Assembly (NCBI GenBank): GCA_031272615.1
Contig: JAISTL010000049.1
Span: 1 to 16,826 of the forward strand
Length of the DNA stretch: 16,826 bases
Origin: Methylobacteriaceae bacterium
Lineage (GTDB): Bacteria; Pseudomonadota; Alphaproteobacteria; Rhizobiales; Beijerinckiaceae
Direction of reading: 5' to 3'
Made by a program: the position numbers and the translations under genes. The notes under the pieces are model-generated. The model was not told where the DNA came from. It worked only from the letters and a program-made list of their open reading frames with translations, and did no database searches. This document shows, in pieces, positions 1 through 6,830 of the stretch. The first letter of the stretch is position 1. The number at the start of each line of letters is the position of its first letter.

Positions 1-387
1 GCGGGCGCCGGAGCGGGCGACCGCAAGCCGGGCTTCGGCGGCAACGGCGGTATGGTGCAGGCGCGAGACAAAATCCTCCGGCAGGAACGGCGTGTCCACG
101 GCGCTGACCGCCAGCCAGCGGCACTCCGGCCGGCGGCGGGCGAGCCAGCCCAACACGCCCGCCACAGCGCAAACCGGGCCGAGACCGGGGTGTTCATCGA
201 CGATAACCGGAAGATCCGAAACCGGTAGCCCCGGGTCGCCGCCGCTGACGAGCAGCAGGGCGCATTGCGGTTCCAGACGCCGCCGGACATGCGCGAAAAG
301 GGAAATGCCGCCGAGAGTCACTCCGGCCTTGACCGCTCCGCCCATGCGACGGGCGCGGCCTCCGGCCAGAATCACGCCGGCGATCAC
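1..387 (-). CDS. mobA: Molybdenum cofactor guanylyltransferase MobA (N-terminal part, gene runs off the left edge)
   Basis: MobA transfers GMP from GTP to molybdopterin to make the MGD form of the Mo cofactor, in the cytoplasm. The visible 129 residues begin with the nucleotide-binding signature of the family (GVILAGGRARRMGG) and contain SAVDTPFLP, the counterpart of the usual CDTPFLP segment that binds metal and nucleotide. The GTG start at 387 overlaps the TGA stop of mrp as GTGA, so translational coupling to mrp is likely and no separate ribosome binding site is needed. One oddity is that the Asp-Lys pair that normally follows RMGG is Val-Lys here (GGAVKAG), so the usual Asp is missing while the Lys is kept. 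The C-terminal part, including the rest of the active site, lies outside the window. Confidence 0.85.
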   Translation of the reverse strand, partial: MIAGVILAGGRARRMGGAVKAGVTLGGISLFAHVRRRLEPQCALLLVSGGDPGLPVSDLPVIVDEHPGLGPVCAVAGVLGWLARRRPECRWLAVSAVDTPFLPEDFVSRLHHTAVAAEARLAVARSGAR

Positions 388-1475
388 GCGGAAACGCCCG
401 GTTTCGCCGCCGGGCTGGACACGAACCGCCACACTTCGGCGGCGATGGCGCGATACCGATCGGCGGTCTCCACCTGGTCGGCCATGGTGACAACGGGCCT
501 GCCGCTGTCGGACGCTTCGCGGATGGCCATCTGCAGCGGAATCTCGCCGAGGAAGGGGATGTTGAGTCGCCCGGCCTCATGCCGCGCGCCGCCGTGGCCG
601 AAAATCGGGCTTTCCCGGCCGCAGTGGGGGCAGATGAAGGTCGCCATGTTCTCGACCATGCCGACGATGGGCACCATCACCTTGCCGAACATGGTGACGG
701 CGCGCACCGCGTCGAGCAGCGCGAGGTCCTGCGGGGTCGAGACAATCACCGCGCCGGAGAGCGGCGCCGTCTGGGCGATGGTGATCTGGGCGTCGCCGGT
801 GCCCGGGGGCATGTCGACCACAAGAATGTCCAGCTCGCCCCAATCGACATCGTTCAACAACTGGTTCACGGCCTGCATCACCATGGGGCCGCGCCAGATC
901 ACCGCGGCGGCGGGGTCCAGCATGAAGCCGATGGACATCAGCGTCACACCGTAGGCGTGCACCGGCTCGATACGCCCGTCATGGCGCATCACCGGCTTGT
1001 CGCGCACATTGAACAGGGTGGGAACGGAGGGGCCGTAGATGTCGGCATCCAGCAGGCCGACTTTGAGTCGCTCACCGGCCAGTGCGACGGCGATGTTGCA
1101 GGCGACGGTCGATTTGCCGACTCCGCCCTTCCCCGACGCCACGGCGACCATATGGCGGATATTGGGGAATTCACGCATCAATTTGCGGGGAGAGTTTGCG
1201 GCGCTTTGCGCAGCCGCGGCTTTGGGGCGTTCCGCTGTCAAGGAAATCAATATTTTATGCCCGGGCAATTTCTCTACGAGCAGGGCTTCGGCGGCCTTGC
1301 GGACCAGCTCCATCACCTCCTGCTCCTCGGGGCGGATGGCGATGGAAAAAATGACTCTCCCGTCAGGGTCGACGAGAATCGGCGACAACAGCCCCGACGC
1401 CGCCAGGTTGGTGTTGCGGTGCGGCATGTTTATACCGCCGAGAAGTTGCAAAATCTGTTGTTCCGTTGCGGCCAC
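384..1475 (-). CDS. mrp: Mrp/NBP35-family P-loop ATPase, Fe-S cluster carrier (ApbC type)
   Basis: This family of cytosolic ATPases binds and transfers Fe-S clusters to apoproteins. With a GTG start at 1475 the protein has 363 residues. Residues 1-85 form a MIP18/DUF59-like domain. A deviant Walker A motif SGKGGVGKS lies at about 114-122, switch segment DADIYGPS at 143-150, Walker B-like VVDMPPGTGD at 219-228, and the cluster-binding CPHC pair at 282-285. The start was chosen because GGGAGAG lies a proper distance upstream of the GTG and the protein then begins AATEQQILQLL, as family members do. The same frame stays open upstream to an ATG at 1628, but that 51-residue extension is basic and unlike the family. 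The last 4 bases overlap mobA. Co-location with mobA suggests, but does not prove, a link to Fe-S molybdoenzyme maturation. Confidence 0.93.
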   Translation of the reverse strand: MAATEQQILQLLGGINMPHRNTNLAASGLLSPILVDPDGRVIFSIAIRPEEQEVMELVRKAAEALLVEKLPGHKILISLTAERPKAAAAQSAANSPRKLMREFPNIRHMVAVASGKGGVGKSTVACNIAVALAGERLKVGLLDADIYGPSVPTLFNVRDKPVMRHDGRIEPVHAYGVTLMSIGFMLDPAAAVIWRGPMVMQAVNQLLNDVDWGELDILVVDMPPGTGDAQITIAQTAPLSGAVIVSTPQDLALLDAVRAVTMFGKVMVPIVGMVENMATFICPHCGRESPIFGHGGARHEAGRLNIPFLGEIPLQMAIREASDSGRPVVTMADQVETADRYRAIAAEVWRFVSSPAAKPGVSA

Positions 1476-1608
1476 CGAGGTCTCTCCCGTAAAAAAGCGT
1501 GTTGAGGCACGCGCCTCTATAAGACGCGCACCGGCAAAAATAAACGCAAAACCGCGGGGATTTTCACGCCCGGGGCGGATGGACGCCTTTTTTAGACCTT
1601 TTGATAGC

Positions 1609-1637
1609 TTGCCCTTGACTCCGTTCACTCCTATGCA
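1609..1637 (+). promoter_or_regulatory. Possible sigma70-type promoter for the first binding protein
   Basis: TTGCCC (1609-1614) and TATGCA (1632-1637) are separated by 17 bp in the 318-bp divergent gap between mrp and the first binding-protein gene. The match to consensus is partial. A start near 1644 would give a leader of about 150 nt. The mrp promoter must also lie in this gap; a TATAGA-like -10 on the minus strand near 1515-1523 is the best candidate, but it has no good -35. Confidence 0.3.
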
Positions 1638-1658
1638 GCACGGCGAGGTTCTTTTCGA

Positions 1659-1692
1659 CGGCGGAAAAAAGCCCTTTTCACCGCCGGTTTTT
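1659..1692 (+). terminator. Terminator-like hairpin in the leader of the first binding-protein gene
   Basis: CGGCGG (1659-1664) pairs with CCGCCG (1681-1686). An A6 run faces a T4 run inside the loop and could extend the stem, and a T5 tract follows at 1688-1692. An alternative small hairpin, CCGG-T5-CCGG (1684-1696), would compete with it. It lies about 100 nt before the start codon, so it may act as an attenuator or may only be a weak stem. Confidence 0.4.
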
Positions 1693-1793
1693 CCGGTTAA
1701 TCACGGCATCGCGCCCCGGCTATCGGCGATTGACCCGAGCCGGACTCTCCGGGGCAACAGTCGGCACCTTCTACTCACAGGCAGGAATCAACC

Positions 1794-2645
1794 ATGAAAT
1801 CAATGAAATTTACAGGTTTGGCGCTTCTCGGCGTAGCGCTGCTCAGCTCCACCGCCATGGCCCAGGACAAGAAAAAGATTGTCATCGCCACCGAGGGCGC
1901 CTTCGCCCCGTGGAACTTTACGTCGCCGTCGGGGGAAATCCTCGGCCTGGAACCCGATTTGCAGAAAATCCTCTGCGAACGGATGAACGTCGAGTGCGAA
2001 CTCATCCTCTATGACTGGGACGGCATGCTTCCCGGTTTGACCGGCAAGAAGTTCGACGCCATCATGGCCGGCATGAGCATCACCGACGAGCGCAGCAAGG
2101 CCATCAACTTCACCAACCCGTATGTGGAAACCGCCAACGGCTTCCTTGTCCCCGTCGACTCCGACCTGGCGAAGATGCCGCACACCGGCGAGAAGTACAA
2201 CCTCGACAAGGACCCGGAGACCGGCAAGAAAGTGTTCGACGAGATCAAGCCCATGCTGAAGGGCAAGGTCATCGGCGTGCAGATTTCCACGAATCATACG
2301 GACTTCGCCAACAAATACTACGCCGATGTGGCCGAAATCAAAACCTACCCGACCACCGAGGCCCATGACCTCGATCTGCAGGCCGGGCGCATCGACGCCG
2401 TCACCACCGACCAGACCGCTTTGAAGGGAACCCTGGACAAGCCCGATTTCGCCGGGAAATACGTTATTGTCGGCCCGGGATTCGTCGGCGACGTGCTGGG
2501 CAAGGGCGTAGCCGTCGGCCTGCGCAAGGAAGACAACGACCTGCGGGAACAGTTCAACAAAGCCATCGACTCAGTGATTGCCGACGGCACGTTGAAGGAA
2601 CTGTCGCTGAAATGGTTCAAGGTCGATACCGTTCCCACCAAGTAA
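1794..2645 (+). CDS. Periplasmic polar amino-acid binding protein (family 3 solute-binding, HisJ/ArgT-like), copy 1
   Basis: This 283-residue protein should capture a polar or basic amino acid in the periplasm and deliver it to the permeases encoded at 4075-5556. Residues 1-23 are a signal peptide ending in AMA. The mature protein shows the family pattern: IATEGAFAPW in strand 1, the cysteine pair C61/C68 spaced like the disulfide of HisJ and ArgT, and SITDER (95-100) whose Arg is the usual ligand-carboxylate anchor. GRIDAVTTD ends in D206, the counterpart of the ligand amino-group Asp. Compared with HisJ it has an extra segment of about 20-25 residues before the hinge (PHTGEKYNLDKD). GGCAGGAA before ATG 1794 supports the start. 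A terminator follows it directly. The exact ligand cannot be told from the sequence. Confidence 0.9.
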   Translation: MKSMKFTGLALLGVALLSSTAMAQDKKKIVIATEGAFAPWNFTSPSGEILGLEPDLQKILCERMNVECELILYDWDGMLPGLTGKKFDAIMAGMSITDERSKAINFTNPYVETANGFLVPVDSDLAKMPHTGEKYNLDKDPETGKKVFDEIKPMLKGKVIGVQISTNHTDFANKYYADVAEIKTYPTTEAHDLDLQAGRIDAVTTDQTALKGTLDKPDFAGKYVIVGPGFVGDVLGKGVAVGLRKEDNDLREQFNKAIDSVIADGTLKELSLKWFKVDTVPTK

Positions 2646-2687
2646 GCGGTGCAGCACAACTTATTGAAAATACACGGTTTATTGAAA

Positions 2688-2726
2688 CTCACGGCACCGA
2701 CCCCCGGCGCCGTGAGTCTTTTGTTT
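2688..2726 (+). terminator. Rho-independent terminator after the first binding-protein gene
   Basis: CTCACGGC (2688-2695) pairs perfectly with GCCGTGAG (2709-2716) and is followed by the T-rich run TCTTTTGTTT. It separates the two binding-protein genes into different transcripts. Confidence 0.8.
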
Positions 2727-2764
2727 ACCCAATTCAAAAAAAATATTGATTTTTTCGAAGATTT

Positions 2765-2793
2765 TTGATGCTTACGTTACGTAAATCTGTTAT
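2765..2793 (+). promoter_or_regulatory. Candidate promoter of the second binding-protein gene
   Basis: TTGATG (2765-2770) and TGTTAT (2788-2793) are 17 bp apart. Read instead with TTATAG (2790-2795) the spacer is 19 bp, the spacing favoured by MerR-type activated promoters. The first ACGT palindrome fills the spacer and the second covers the expected start site near 2800, which strengthens the placement. Confidence 0.45.
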
Positions 2794-2824
2794 AGGTGAC
2801 GTAACGTAAACTGCCCTTACGTAA
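2772..2824 (+). promoter_or_regulatory. Cluster of ACGT palindromes, probable operator array
   Basis: Three boxes lie in the gap before the second binding-protein gene: TTACGTTACGTAA (2772-2784), TGACGTAACGTAA (2797-2809) and TTACGTAA (2817-2824). The first two are inverted copies of each other with 12 of 13 bases matching. The ACGT cores start at 2774, 2779, 2799, 2804 and 2819, so all spacings are multiples of 5 bp. This is the pattern of a multi-site regulator binding one or both faces of the helix around the promoter. I cannot name the regulator; no regulator gene is in the window. Confidence 0.65.
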
Positions 2825-2844
2825 ACTTGCAAAAGTTGACTGTC

Positions 2845-2954
2845 AGGAACCTCCAAGAACCATTCAGTTTCGGGCGAACTCAGGCGTTCCGGAATTGAAG
2901 ACTCAGGCGTTGCACCCGCGTGTGGTTTGTTTGAAAGGTTCTTGGGGGTCTCCT
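2845..2954 (+). other. Structured 5' leader (long stem closing a 75-nt loop) before the second binding-protein gene
   Basis: Bases 2845-2861 (AGGAACCTCCAAGAACC) pair with 2937-2954. Nine perfect pairs next to the loop are followed by a G-U pair and seven more pairs with one bulged C at 2950. The stem ends 11 bases before the GGAGA ribosome binding site (2966-2970). The loop holds an exact 11-base direct repeat, ACTCAGGCGTT, at 2878-2888 and 2901-2911, and a small AGTT/AACT hairpin. The layout is what one expects of a cis-acting RNA controlling the downstream gene, but a DNA-level role for the inverted repeat is not excluded. No known riboswitch class was recognised. Confidence 0.5.
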
Positions 2955-2976
2955 GCAGAATTTACGGAGAGCGAGT

Positions 2977-3858
2977 ATGCGTACCCTTAGAAGAGTTGCA
3001 CTGATTTCTGCCGCCTTTGCGACAATTCTTCTGACAACCCCACTGTCGGCCCAGAAAGAAATTCTTGTCATCGCCACGGAAAAGGAAGCCCCGCCATGGA
3101 GCTCCCTCGACGCGTCGGGGAAACCCGTAGGCTTCGACATCGACCTCGCCAACGCCCTGTGCGAACGCATGCGCGTGAACTGCGAAATCAAAGCCAAGGA
3201 CTGGTCGACCATGTTCACCGATCTCATCGGTGAAAAATACGACGCGGTGATGGACAGCGTCAACCTGAGCCGGTCGCGCAAGAACATCCTGCTGTTTTCC
3301 GTGCCCTACGCGACAGTCCCCGACGGCTTTCTGGTGCGCACCAATTCCGGCCTGCTCGGCCTGCCGCACACCGGCAAGATGTTCAATATGGACGACCCCG
3401 ACACATATTCCGTTGGAATCGAGGCCTTCAAGGAATTCCGGGAAAAGCTGAGAAACAAGCTCATCGGCGTGCAGATCGGCACCCGTCATGAACTGCTTGT
3501 CGATCATTATTTCAGGGGCGTCGCGTCTGATATCAAGCGGTATCCGTCGGTTGACGCCCTCAGCCAGGCTGTGCTCGACGGAGAAATCGACGTCGCCACC
3601 ACCGACCTGCCGGAACTGAACAAGGCGCTGCTCAACCCCGCCACCGCCGGGAAGCTCTCGGTCACCGGGCCGAATTTCGTCGGCGGCATTCTCGGTGGCG
3701 GCGCCGGAGTCGTGTTCCGCAAGGACAACATCAAACTGAAAGAAAAATTCGACACCGCCATCGCGGCCATGACCGAGGACGGCTCGCTGCGCCAGCTGTC
3801 GGTGAAGTGGTTCAAAATGGACGTCGTGCCGCCGAAAACCGATATATCCGAGGAATAA
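2977..3858 (+). CDS. Periplasmic polar amino-acid binding protein (family 3 solute-binding), diverged copy 2
   Basis: This 293-residue paralogue of the protein at 1794 has a signal peptide (1-25, ending LSA). It keeps the C62/C69 disulfide pair, the same PHTGK insert before the hinge, and the closing SVKWFKMD. It differs in the ligand pocket. The family SIT-x-x-R stretch reads NLSRSR (R101 kept), the aromatic residue of strand 1 is lost (ATEKEAPPW), and the serine pair that contacts the ligand is altered (MDSVN). This suggests a different ligand fed into the same permeases, or a sensory or scavenging role. GGAGA lies 6 bases before ATG 2977. The gene has its own promoter region and its own terminator (3896-3927). 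The C-terminus extends a few residues beyond the usual end (VVPPKTDISEE). Confidence 0.88.
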   Translation: MRTLRRVALISAAFATILLTTPLSAQKEILVIATEKEAPPWSSLDASGKPVGFDIDLANALCERMRVNCEIKAKDWSTMFTDLIGEKYDAVMDSVNLSRSRKNILLFSVPYATVPDGFLVRTNSGLLGLPHTGKMFNMDDPDTYSVGIEAFKEFREKLRNKLIGVQIGTRHELLVDHYFRGVASDIKRYPSVDALSQAVLDGEIDVATTDLPELNKALLNPATAGKLSVTGPNFVGGILGGGAGVVFRKDNIKLKEKFDTAIAAMTEDGSLRQLSVKWFKMDVVPPKTDISEE

Positions 3859-3895
3859 CAAATTCCCGTTTCCATGCATTCCCGCAACTTGCCGC

Positions 3896-3927
3896 AAGGG
3901 TGGACCGATGGTCCGCCCTTATTTTTT
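3896..3927 (+). terminator. Strong rho-independent terminator after the second binding-protein gene
   Basis: AAGGGTGGACC (3896-3906) pairs with GGTCCGCCCTT (3910-3920) over 11 bp, one of them T-G, with a GAT loop. A single A and then T6 follow. It should stop most transcription before the permease genes, so those probably have another promoter within 3928-4074; a weak TTGCAC (3950-3955) is the only -35-like sequence noticed there. Confidence 0.9.
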
Positions 3928-4030
3928 GTCCGCGTTCGGCAAAAAACTTTTGCACCATGTACGACCATCGAATAAGAGAGTTTTTCGTCCCCTTCGTGTT
4001 AAACTGGGTGGGACGCGCCGCGTAAGACGG

Positions 4031-4064
4031 GTTCCGGGTGTTTTTGCCGGAACGAAACACCGGG
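4031..4064 (+). promoter_or_regulatory. Two mutually exclusive hairpins just before the first permease gene
   Basis: GTTCCGG (4031-4037) can pair with CCGGAAC (4047-4053). Alternatively CCGGGTGTTT (4034-4043) can pair with AAACACCGGG (4055-4064), 9 of 10 pairs. The two structures cannot coexist, and the second ends 10 bases before ATG 4075, where no good ribosome binding site is visible. Either could modulate translation initiation. Confidence 0.35.
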
Positions 4065-4074
4065 TAACAATAAA

Positions 4075-4791
4075 ATGGTGGCCGATTATTTCGAGACCAT
4101 GGGTTTCGGTCCGAACGGATGGGGATGGGTGATGCTCAGGGCTTCGGGCATGACCATCTTTCTCTCGGTCACCGGGTTCTTCGTCGGCAACATTTTCGGC
4201 GCCCTGGCCGCCATCGCCAAGCTTGCCAACAACAAAGTCCTGAATGTCGTCGCCAACACCTATCTCAACATTGTCCGCGGCGTGCCCGAACTGGTGCTGA
4301 TTTACATCGTGTTTTACGAATCCTCGAGTCTCGTCACCACCATCGCCCAAACCTTCGGCTACCCCGAACCCATCTTCCTGCCGGTGTTTCCCGTGGCGGT
4401 CACGGCGCTCGGCGTCATCAGCGGCGCCTATCTCGCCGAGGTGTTCCGCGCAGCGTTTCTCACCATCCACAAGGGAGAGCTGGAAGCGGCGCGCTCGGTG
4501 GGCATGGCCCCGGGGCTGATGTTCCGGCGGATCATCATTCCCCAGGTGCTGCGCTACGCGGTGCCGGGCATCGGCAACGTCTGGCAGTTCATCCTCAAGG
4601 AGAGCTCGCTCATCTCGGTGATCGGCGTGGTGGAAATCATGCGCCAGACCAAAATGGGCGCCGGGTCGACTCACAAACCCTTCACGTTTTTCATCACGGC
4701 GGCGATTCTGTTCATCGTCATCGCGTTCTTCACCGGAGTCGGCTTCCGCAAGCTGGAACAGTGGTCGACCCGCGGCATGAAGAGGGAGTAG
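4075..4791 (+). CDS. Polar amino-acid ABC transporter permease (HisQ-like)
   Basis: This 238-residue inner-membrane subunit has about five hydrophobic spans and pairs with the next gene product to form the channel. The cytoplasmic coupling helix is clear: GELEAARSVGM at about residue 137, then RRIIIPQ, matching the EAA-x3-G-x9-I-x-LP motif that contacts the ATPase. LNIVRGVPELVL is the usual family segment in the first third. ATG 4075 is chosen, though the sequence before it (GGGTAACAATAAA) is a poor ribosome binding site; GTG at 4078 is a possible alternative. It is separated by only 3 bases from the next gene, so the two are co-transcribed. Confidence 0.92.
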   Translation: MVADYFETMGFGPNGWGWVMLRASGMTIFLSVTGFFVGNIFGALAAIAKLANNKVLNVVANTYLNIVRGVPELVLIYIVFYESSSLVTTIAQTFGYPEPIFLPVFPVAVTALGVISGAYLAEVFRAAFLTIHKGELEAARSVGMAPGLMFRRIIIPQVLRYAVPGIGNVWQFILKESSLISVIGVVEIMRQTKMGAGSTHKPFTFFITAAILFIVIAFFTGVGFRKLEQWSTRGMKRE

Positions 4792-4794
4792 ACG

Positions 4795-5556
4795 ATGGAC
4801 CTCCTCACCGCCCTCATCGACCCGTTGCGCGATCTCCCGGTCATCGGCGTGTTCATCAAACTGCTGCGCGGATTGCCGATGACGCTGATGCTGGTGGTGC
4901 CCTCGGTGTTCATCGGCGCGGTGATCGCCAGCCTGTTGGCCTTCATGCGCTTTTCCCGCAACCCGCTGATATGCGGCTTCGCCCGATGCTATATCTCCAT
5001 CTTCCGGTCCGTGCCGCTGCTGGTGCTGCTGTTCATCGTCTATTACGGGCCGGGCCAGTTCCGCGAATTCCTGACGAACCTCGGCATTTACTGGATTTTC
5101 CGTTCGGATTATCTCTGCGCGCTGGTGGCGTTCATCATCAACACCTCGGCCTACGGCGCCGAAATCATCCGCGGCGCCGTGCTGTCCATCAATCCGGGGC
5201 AAATCGAGGCGGGGCGGGCCTGCGGCATGTCGCGGTGGCTGCTGCTGCGCCGCATCATCATCCCCATCGCCTTCCGCCATGCCCTTCCAGCCTACTCCAA
5301 CGAGTTCATCCTCATGGTCAAGGCCACCGCCCTGGTGTCCATCGTCACGCTGATGGATATGACCTTCATCGCCATCGAAATGCGCTACCGGACTCCGGCT
5401 CAGAACTCCACTGTGCTCTATTGCCTGGCGGCGATTTATTTCACCATCAATTACGTGGTCGCGTGGCTGTTCAAGAAAGTGGAATACCGGGTATCGGCGC
5501 ACTTGCGCGAGCCGGTCACCAACGTGCTTTCCCCCGACACGCAGCCGACGCTCTAA
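4795..5556 (+). CDS. Polar amino-acid ABC transporter permease (HisM-like)
   Basis: This 253-residue second membrane subunit has RSVPLLVLLFIVYYG and the coupling loop GQIEAGRACGM...RRIIIPIAF, in which the EAA motif is degenerate (EAG) as in many HisM proteins. The ribosome binding site GGGAG overlaps the stop of the upstream permease and lies a proper distance from ATG 4795, so the two subunits are translationally linked. The N-terminus carries a short amphipathic stretch (LIDPLRDLPVIGVFIKLL) before the first span. It works with the HisQ-like partner, the ATPase at 5575 and one or both binding proteins. Confidence 0.92.
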   Translation: MDLLTALIDPLRDLPVIGVFIKLLRGLPMTLMLVVPSVFIGAVIASLLAFMRFSRNPLICGFARCYISIFRSVPLLVLLFIVYYGPGQFREFLTNLGIYWIFRSDYLCALVAFIINTSAYGAEIIRGAVLSINPGQIEAGRACGMSRWLLLRRIIIPIAFRHALPAYSNEFILMVKATALVSIVTLMDMTFIAIEMRYRTPAQNSTVLYCLAAIYFTINYVVAWLFKKVEYRVSAHLREPVTNVLSPDTQPTL

Positions 5557-5574
5557 CTTTTCGGACCCCGAACC

Positions 5575-6351
5575 ATGTCGCAAGAACAGACCGCCGTCAC
5601 CATCCGCAACCTGCACAAGAGCTTCGGCGCGCTGGAGGTGTTGAAGGGCGTTTCGCTCAGCGCCAATGACGGCGACGTGATTTCCATCCTCGGCTCGTCG
5701 GGCTCGGGCAAATCCACCATGCTGCGCTGCATCAACATGCTGGAAACCCCCAATTCGGGCGAGATCATCATCGGCGGTGAAACCATCGCCCTCACCACTG
5801 ACAGCCGCGGCGTCGTCCGCCCCGCCGACATGCGGCAGGTGGAGTTCATCCGCTCCAAGGTGGCGATGGTGTTCCAGAATTTCAATCTGTGGTCGCACAT
5901 GACGGTGCTGGAAAACCTCATCGAGGCGCCGATCCATGTGCAGAAGCGGCCGCGGGAGGAGTGCGTCGCCGAGGCCAAGGAACTTCTGGACAAGGTCGGC
6001 ATTCTCGACAAGCAGGATCAATATCCGGCGCACCTGTCCGGCGGCCAGCAGCAGCGCGCCGCCATCGCCCGGGCGCTCGCCATGCACCCGCGGGTGATGC
6101 TGTTCGACGAGCCGACCTCGGCGCTCGATCCGGAGCTGGTGGGCGAAGTGCTGCGCGTCATGCGGGCGCTGGCCGAGGAAGGGCGCACCATGCTGGTGGT
6201 CACCCACGAAATGGGCTTTGCCCGCGATGTCTCCGACAAGGTGGTGTTCCTGCATCAGGGCGTCATCGAAGAGGAAGGCACGCCGGACCACGTGTTCAAC
6301 AACCCGACCTCCGAGCGCTTCAAGCAGTTCATCTCCAGCCACCGGCAGTGA
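5575..6351 (+). CDS. Polar amino-acid ABC transporter ATP-binding protein (HisP/GlnQ-like)
   Basis: This 258-residue cytoplasmic ATPase drives uptake. All motifs are intact: Walker [10 protein letters not shown] (40-48), Q-loop Q101 in VFQNFNLW, signature LSGGQQQR (154-161), Walker B VMLFDEP (174-180) with TSALD, and switch histidine H211 in VVTHEMG. The HisP-like insert with a charged stretch (about 75-95, [12 protein letters not shown]) fits histidine/arginine/ornithine/opine-type importers. It is 18 bases downstream of the HisM-like gene and closes the operon. The gene ends at a repeat-rich convergent junction (6352-6490) with no classical terminator; the palindromes there may serve that purpose. 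Confidence 0.95.
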   Translation: MSQEQTAVTIRNLHKSFGALEVLKGVSLSANDGDVISILGSSGSGKSTMLRCINMLETPNSGEIIIGGETIALTTDSRGVVRPADMRQVEFIRSKVAMVFQNFNLWSHMTVLENLIEAPIHVQKRPREECVAEAKELLDKVGILDKQDQYPAHLSGGQQQRAAIARALAMHPRVMLFDEPTSALDPELVGEVLRVMRALAEEGRTMLVVTHEMGFARDVSDKVVFLHQGVIEEEGTPDHVFNNPTSERFKQFISSHRQ

Positions 6352-6358
6352 ACGCTTT

Positions 6359-6490
6359 GGTGGACAAGGGTGGACGTAGCGGGCGTCTGTTGAAGTGTCC
6401 ACGGCCGGTGAGGCCGTCATTGCGAGCGTGAGCGAAGCAATCCAGCTGTCCACCAAGTCCACCAAGTCCATTCAGTCCACCTTCTCCACC
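6359..6490. repeat. Composite repeat element: GTCCACC arms enclosing a REP-like palindrome
   Basis: The left arm has two GGTGGAC units (GGTGGACAAGGGTGGACG, 6359-6376). The right arm is a tandem array of a 9-base unit in the opposite orientation: GTCCACCAA twice (6448-6465), then GTCCATTCA, GTCCACCTT and a final partial unit. The arms can pair. Between them lie ACGGCC/GGCCGT (6401-6417) and the REP-like palindrome. The right arm forms the last codons of the neighbouring membrane-protein gene. The same 9-base unit recurs at 12658-12676 and 13251-13356. Confidence 0.75.
6416..6445. repeat. REP-like palindromic repeat
   Basis: ATTGCGAGCG and CGAAGCAAT form an imperfect palindrome, with flanking GTC and CCAG. 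Intergenic palindromes of this type are common in many proteobacterial genomes. It lies between convergent genes, where such elements often act as transcript 3' ends. Confidence 0.7.
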
Positions 6491-6777
6491 CCGCCCGACG
6501 TGTTCACCCGGGTTTCCAGGGCGGCGAGGCGGGCGGTGAGGTGGAGGATGCGTTCATCCTGCCGGGAGGTGGAGATGAGCACGCCGGGCAGAGCATCGAT
6601 TTGTTTTTCGACATGGCGCAGGCGCGTGTCGACGGTGCGGATTTCACTCACCGTCCCCGCATAGGCGCCGTATCCGGCCATGAGGAAGCCGAAAAACGTC
6701 AGCAGGTGGCCGACGGTGACGGTGCCGTCGAGGCGCAGACCGGCGGCGGCGAGGGGTTTGGCGGTTTTTTCAATCAT
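6472..6777 (-). CDS. Small membrane protein with coiled coil, probable phage lysis-cassette partner
   Basis: With the ATG at 6777 the product has 101 residues: one hydrophobic segment (about 20-41, HLLTFFGFLMAGYGAY), then a charged heptad-like helix (43-92). This is the layout of many small phage proteins next to endolysins, such as holin-like or spanin-like partners, but no family was recognised. AGGAGG lies 7 bases before this ATG. The frame continues up to another ATG at 6849, which also has AAGGAG before it and would add 24 residues. The lysozyme gene lies just upstream on the same strand. The last codons (EKVD, stop) are made of the GTCCACC repeat, so the C-terminus was probably altered by it. 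Confidence 0.6.
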   Translation of the reverse strand: MIEKTAKPLAAAGLRLDGTVTVGHLLTFFGFLMAGYGAYAGTVSEIRTVDTRLRHVEKQIDALPGVLISTSRQDERILHLTARLAALETRVNTSGGVEKVD

Positions 6778-6805
6778 TTTTGTTCCTCCTTTCTCCGCCT
6801 GCCCC

Positions 6806-6830
6806 GGAGAACCCGCGACAGCGGGTCTCC
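6806..6830. repeat. Inverted repeat between two alternative starts of the small membrane protein
   Basis: GGAGAACCCGC (6806-6816) and GCGGGTCTCC (6821-6830) form a 10-bp stem with one bulged A and a 4-base loop. On the minus strand it lies between the start at 6849 and the start at 6777. Confidence 0.5.

Noticed and set aside
1476..1628. N-terminal extension of Mrp to an ATG at 1628
   Set aside because: The 51 extra residues do not resemble Mrp proteins, overlap the promoter region, and the GTG at 1475 has a good ribosome binding site and a family-like first segment.
1738..1793. Sigma54 promoter before the first binding-protein gene (GGCAC near 1763)
   Set aside because: The GC element 11 bp downstream that sigma54 needs is not present.
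3919..6471. Very long minus-strand open frame (about 850 residues) opposite the ABC transporter genes
   Set aside because: It is antisense to three clearly coding genes, is rich in His, Asp, Glu, Arg and Gln as expected of a reverse frame in GC-rich DNA, has no recognisable domain, and starts inside the GTCCACC repeat.
6448..6490. Phage attachment (att) site
   Set aside because: The unit also occurs at 12658 and at 13251-13356 in different forms and orientation, no integrase or tRNA gene is present, and no exact direct repeat of useful length brackets the island.
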